NCBI GenBank assembly: GCA_016490735.1
Contig: JAEMWC010000024.1
Span: forward strand, 1,324,501-1,388,500
Direction: 5' to 3'
DNA: 64,000 bases
DNA from: Pachyseris speciosa
Taxonomy: Eukaryota > Cnidaria > Anthozoa > Scleractinia > Pachyseridae
Shown here: piece after piece, positions 61,365 to 64,000 of the stretch
Numbering within the stretch: position 1 is the stretch's first letter
Layout: every line of letters begins with the position of its first letter
Position numbers and translations under genes: made by a program
Notes under the pieces: model-generated
What the model was told of the DNA's origin: nothing
The model's database searches: none
The model's input: only the letters and a program-made list of their open reading frames with translations

Positions 61365-63199
61365 TAAATTAATATCAAACAGACGAACAACATGATAACA
61401 TGAGCAAAGGCCAGCCTGTCTGGATGATTGTTTGTAATATGTGAAGCGAAGTGAGTATTCCATTTGAAGGGTGATAAATCAAAGGGACTCTACAGAGTAC
61501 TTGTTTCAAAGAGTGGCTAGAGATGTGGTGCTGATAGGTTTTAGACCTGCACAGCATTCAGAAAAAACTTTGTTCGGGTGATGGTAATGCAATATTACAG
61601 CTTTTATGGTTCTTGGTACCATGTACTGAAAGGTGTGGAGAGTAATAAATGTGCCACTGGTGTCCATGAAGCATATGTCTCAGCCCCTGTAGATATTTGA
61701 GCCTTAAGATTTTGCAGGTTCCAGTCTCCAGGAGAGGCCATATATCATCAGTCACGTGACTGACCTCACATGACAATTTTAATGTTAAAGAGAATTTAAC
61801 GTGATTTCTGTCTTAAAAGTAGCATACAACAACTCTCTCTAAAGCTCACAGATGTATGACATAATGGTACAAACTGTGTACTTACTAGCTAAGATAATAC
61901 AGTGAAATAAAGAGATTAAAGAAGAGTCTAATTAATGGTAAAATACAGTAAATAATGAAAAGCCCTCATAAATAATTAATATGCGTTTGAGGAAATAAAG
62001 TACGAGTAAAGCACAGGTGAAAGAAAGTTAATTGGAGTGATCCCAGAATACAATGTTGTATTTGAAAGGTTTATGGGTTATTAATATAATGGGAACCTTT
62101 TGTACAGTGTACAGTCTGTAACATAAATTGCATGTAAAAACTAATAAGGGTATAGCTATGAAACTGACCAACAACATATTAAATATCTAGTGAATGTAAG
62201 GTCATTGGATAGATTGGAATTCCACTGTCTCCAGTGAATGTTTCCTAGGCCTTCGTCTTCACTTTTTACTAATTAATAACCAAGAGACTATAGCTTCAAC
62301 AAGCCATTTTGAGGTCGTGGGATGATGCTTTTTCAACACGCTCTTCTGGGTTTAATTCTGAACGGCGTTCATGGAAGAAATAAGGGGAGGATTTGCAACT
62401 TAACATTGTAAACGAATACTTCAACCCGATTAGTATTCCAAAATAATACAAGACTTTCTTTTCTAATGCTGACAACGGTTATTTTCCATTACAAACTTCA
62501 AATGGACAAAGAACAGATTCTTCACTTTTCTTACTGTTGCAAAATATGAAATATTTTTGAAACATTTGGAAACAGTCATAATTTATTATAAGCGGTTTTT
62601 TGATGGAATAAGTTATCATTGTGGAATTAATTAACACGCCAATTTGTAATGATTTTCCTGTTTTCTGATTGGTTCCACTTTTCCGTGGCAGGTTAAGTTG
62701 TTTCTTTGGCATGTTAATAGGCAATTTCAAGTTTCAAATTATTTTGTGGAGTTTTTGAAATAGTAACGTAATTATTTTATGGAGATGTTTAAGTAGGAAT
62801 GTGAGAAAGGATTTTCAACAATAAACGGTGTTTACAATTACTTTGTGTACCCCTTAACTGCGCGATGAATTTGCCAGAGCAGCAAGGGAAAAATATAATA
62901 GCTTGACAAGTAATGGGTAATACCCAATCAAAATTAACGGAAAGGTCGGAAATGCATTTGCTCCCAGGCGCCCAAAAACAAATTCATTGTGAACTTTATT
63001 TGAATTCGGATTTTAGAGTAGCAAATAATTAAAAATTATTGGAAGAGGTTTAGCGAAATAACGTGATTTGCCAGTGGCTAGCAGATCAATTATTTGCCGA
63101 AGCCGAAGACTGAGGCAAATAATTGATCCTCGAGACACTGGCAAATCACGATATTTGCGAAAACCGACTGGTTCAATGATAGTTCTATCATTCCATCAC

Positions 63200-63391
63200 C
63201 GGGCTTGTTCCCTGCTAGCGGCAGAGGCCTTTTTACCTTGTATTCAGCGTGCGAGAGAAAAGAGACCTTTGCCATGGGCCGAAATGGTCTTTGACCGTTT
63301 CGACCCATGGCAGAGGTCTCTTTTCCCCCGCACGCTGCATGAATACAAGGAAAAGGGGCCTCTGCTAGCAGGGAACGGGCTTGTTTCGGGA
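63200..63391. repeat. Fold-back palindrome
   Basis: Arms 'gggcttgttccctgctagcg' and 'gctagcagggaacgggcttg', with inner complementary blocks 'gcagaggcc', 'ccttgtattca' and 'agagacctttgccatggg', around a centre near 63292. MITE-like. Confidence 0.8.
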
Positions 63392-63862
63392 AGCGTGAAA
63401 CGATCTTCTATTTTTCACTGAATGCGAAGAGCATGGACGCGGGGACACAGCTACGCATTAGCAGAATGTTATTTGCAGAATCGACTGCAGAATCCTACAG
63501 AATCACAGTTGGACGGTCATGCGCACGAACAGACCAGTTATTTGTAGGCAGTTATTTGTAGGTCACGTGGTAAGCTCTGGGCCAATGAAAAGGAAGGAAA
63601 AAGTATCGAATGATAATTGCTAACATCTCCGTGAATATATGAAAATCATATATTTGAACTGGGGATTAAAGAATGAATATGTGAAAAGATCATCGCAGTT
63701 ATGACCACTACTGCGATGATCATTCACATGTTTACGTTTATGTTTATAGCACATATTCATACTTTAATCCGCAGTTCAAATATATGATTTTCATATATTC
63801 ATTCTCATATATTCATTACTCACGGGTATATTGCGAACCAACAAAATGACCAGTTCCCAGAT

Positions 63863-63934
63863 GGCTTGTTAGCTCTGTCGGTAGAGCGCTGCACCGGTAT
63901 CGCAGAGGTCGTGGGTTCGAATCCCGCACAAGCC
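63863..63934 (+). repeat. tRNA-Thr-like sequence inside a palindromic repeat, copy 2
   Basis: 72 nt with a perfect 7-bp acceptor stem GGCTTGT/ACAAGCC, D arm GCTCTGTCGGTAGAGC and T arm GTGGG TTCGAAT CCCGC. The anticodon loop is CCGGTAT (GGT, Thr), again with C at position 33 and an A.C pair in the anticodon stem. Upstream, 'atatatgaaaatcatatatt' and 'ctgcgatgatcatt' occur as inverted pairs. Same repeat as at 6887-6958. An internal Pol III promoter is possible; a functional tRNA is doubtful. Confidence 0.6.
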
Positions 63935-64000
63935 AGAATTTTTTTATTTTTTCAGACTTTCTTTTCACCTTTGCTTTTGTAGTGGTCATAACTATAATGA

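Larger units (their letters stand above)
61365..64000. other. 3' flank of SNX copy 2 to window end
   Basis: No gene recognised. Holds the SNX 3' UTR side, a palindrome (63200-63391) and a tRNA-like repeat (63863-63934). Confidence 0.5.

Overview
This is nuclear DNA of an animal, most likely an anthozoan cnidarian such as a stony coral. The genes carry many short phase-conserved exons. Two animal-type mitochondrial alternative oxidases (AOX) are present, which vertebrates and insects lack. The non-coding DNA is AT-rich and dense in fold-back MITEs, LINE tails, a Penelope-like element and tRNA-derived repeats. No assembly or species label is visible, so the taxonomic call is inference.

Layout: (1) 931-4981 (-): AOX paralog 1, complete except for an unresolved first coding exon. 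(2) 8532-10142 (-): a two-exon bZIP transcription factor. (3) 11149-16044 (-): mitochondrial-type methionine aminopeptidase (METAP1D-like), nine exons, 5' end unresolved. (4) 17264-23456 (+): AOX paralog 2, nine exons, complete. (5) 25419-28994 (-): shugoshin, nine exons, complete, 296 residues. (6) 30291-32445: a decayed Penelope-like retroelement with RT and GIY-YIG endonuclease, bounded by inverted ~217-bp repeats. It is itself interrupted by a 295-bp element with a 12-bp target duplication. (7) 33322 or 36240 to 42421 (+): a PX-domain sorting nexin of the SNX10/SNX11 type. (8) 42422-54651: ~12 kb without a recognisable gene, but with tRNA-derived SINEs, a hammerhead-ribozyme-containing fold-back and a 1.07-kb inverted copy of a repeat at 18.3 kb. 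(9) 54652-61364 (+): a second SNX10/11-like gene, seven exons. (10) 61365-64000: 3' flank, a fold-back and a tRNA-like repeat cut by the window end.

Exon models were built by hand from ORF content, GT/AG sites and phase arithmetic. For AOX2, shugoshin, both SNX genes and METAP1D exons 2-9 every junction phase closes. The two AOX genes share all internal exon lengths (64, 92, 119, 93, 113, 78, 135), and the two SNX genes share exon lengths 84 and 104, so each pair arose by duplication. AOX and METAP1D both act in mitochondria and AOX2/METAP1D are arranged head to head. The remaining neighbours show no obvious shared pathway.

The most unusual material is non-coding. Small elements flanked by 12-13 bp duplications join at or begin beside a hammerhead cleavage-site sequence, and a separate near-complete hammerhead fold lies at 47.2 kb. 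These resemble animal retrozymes mobilised by Penelope-type machinery.
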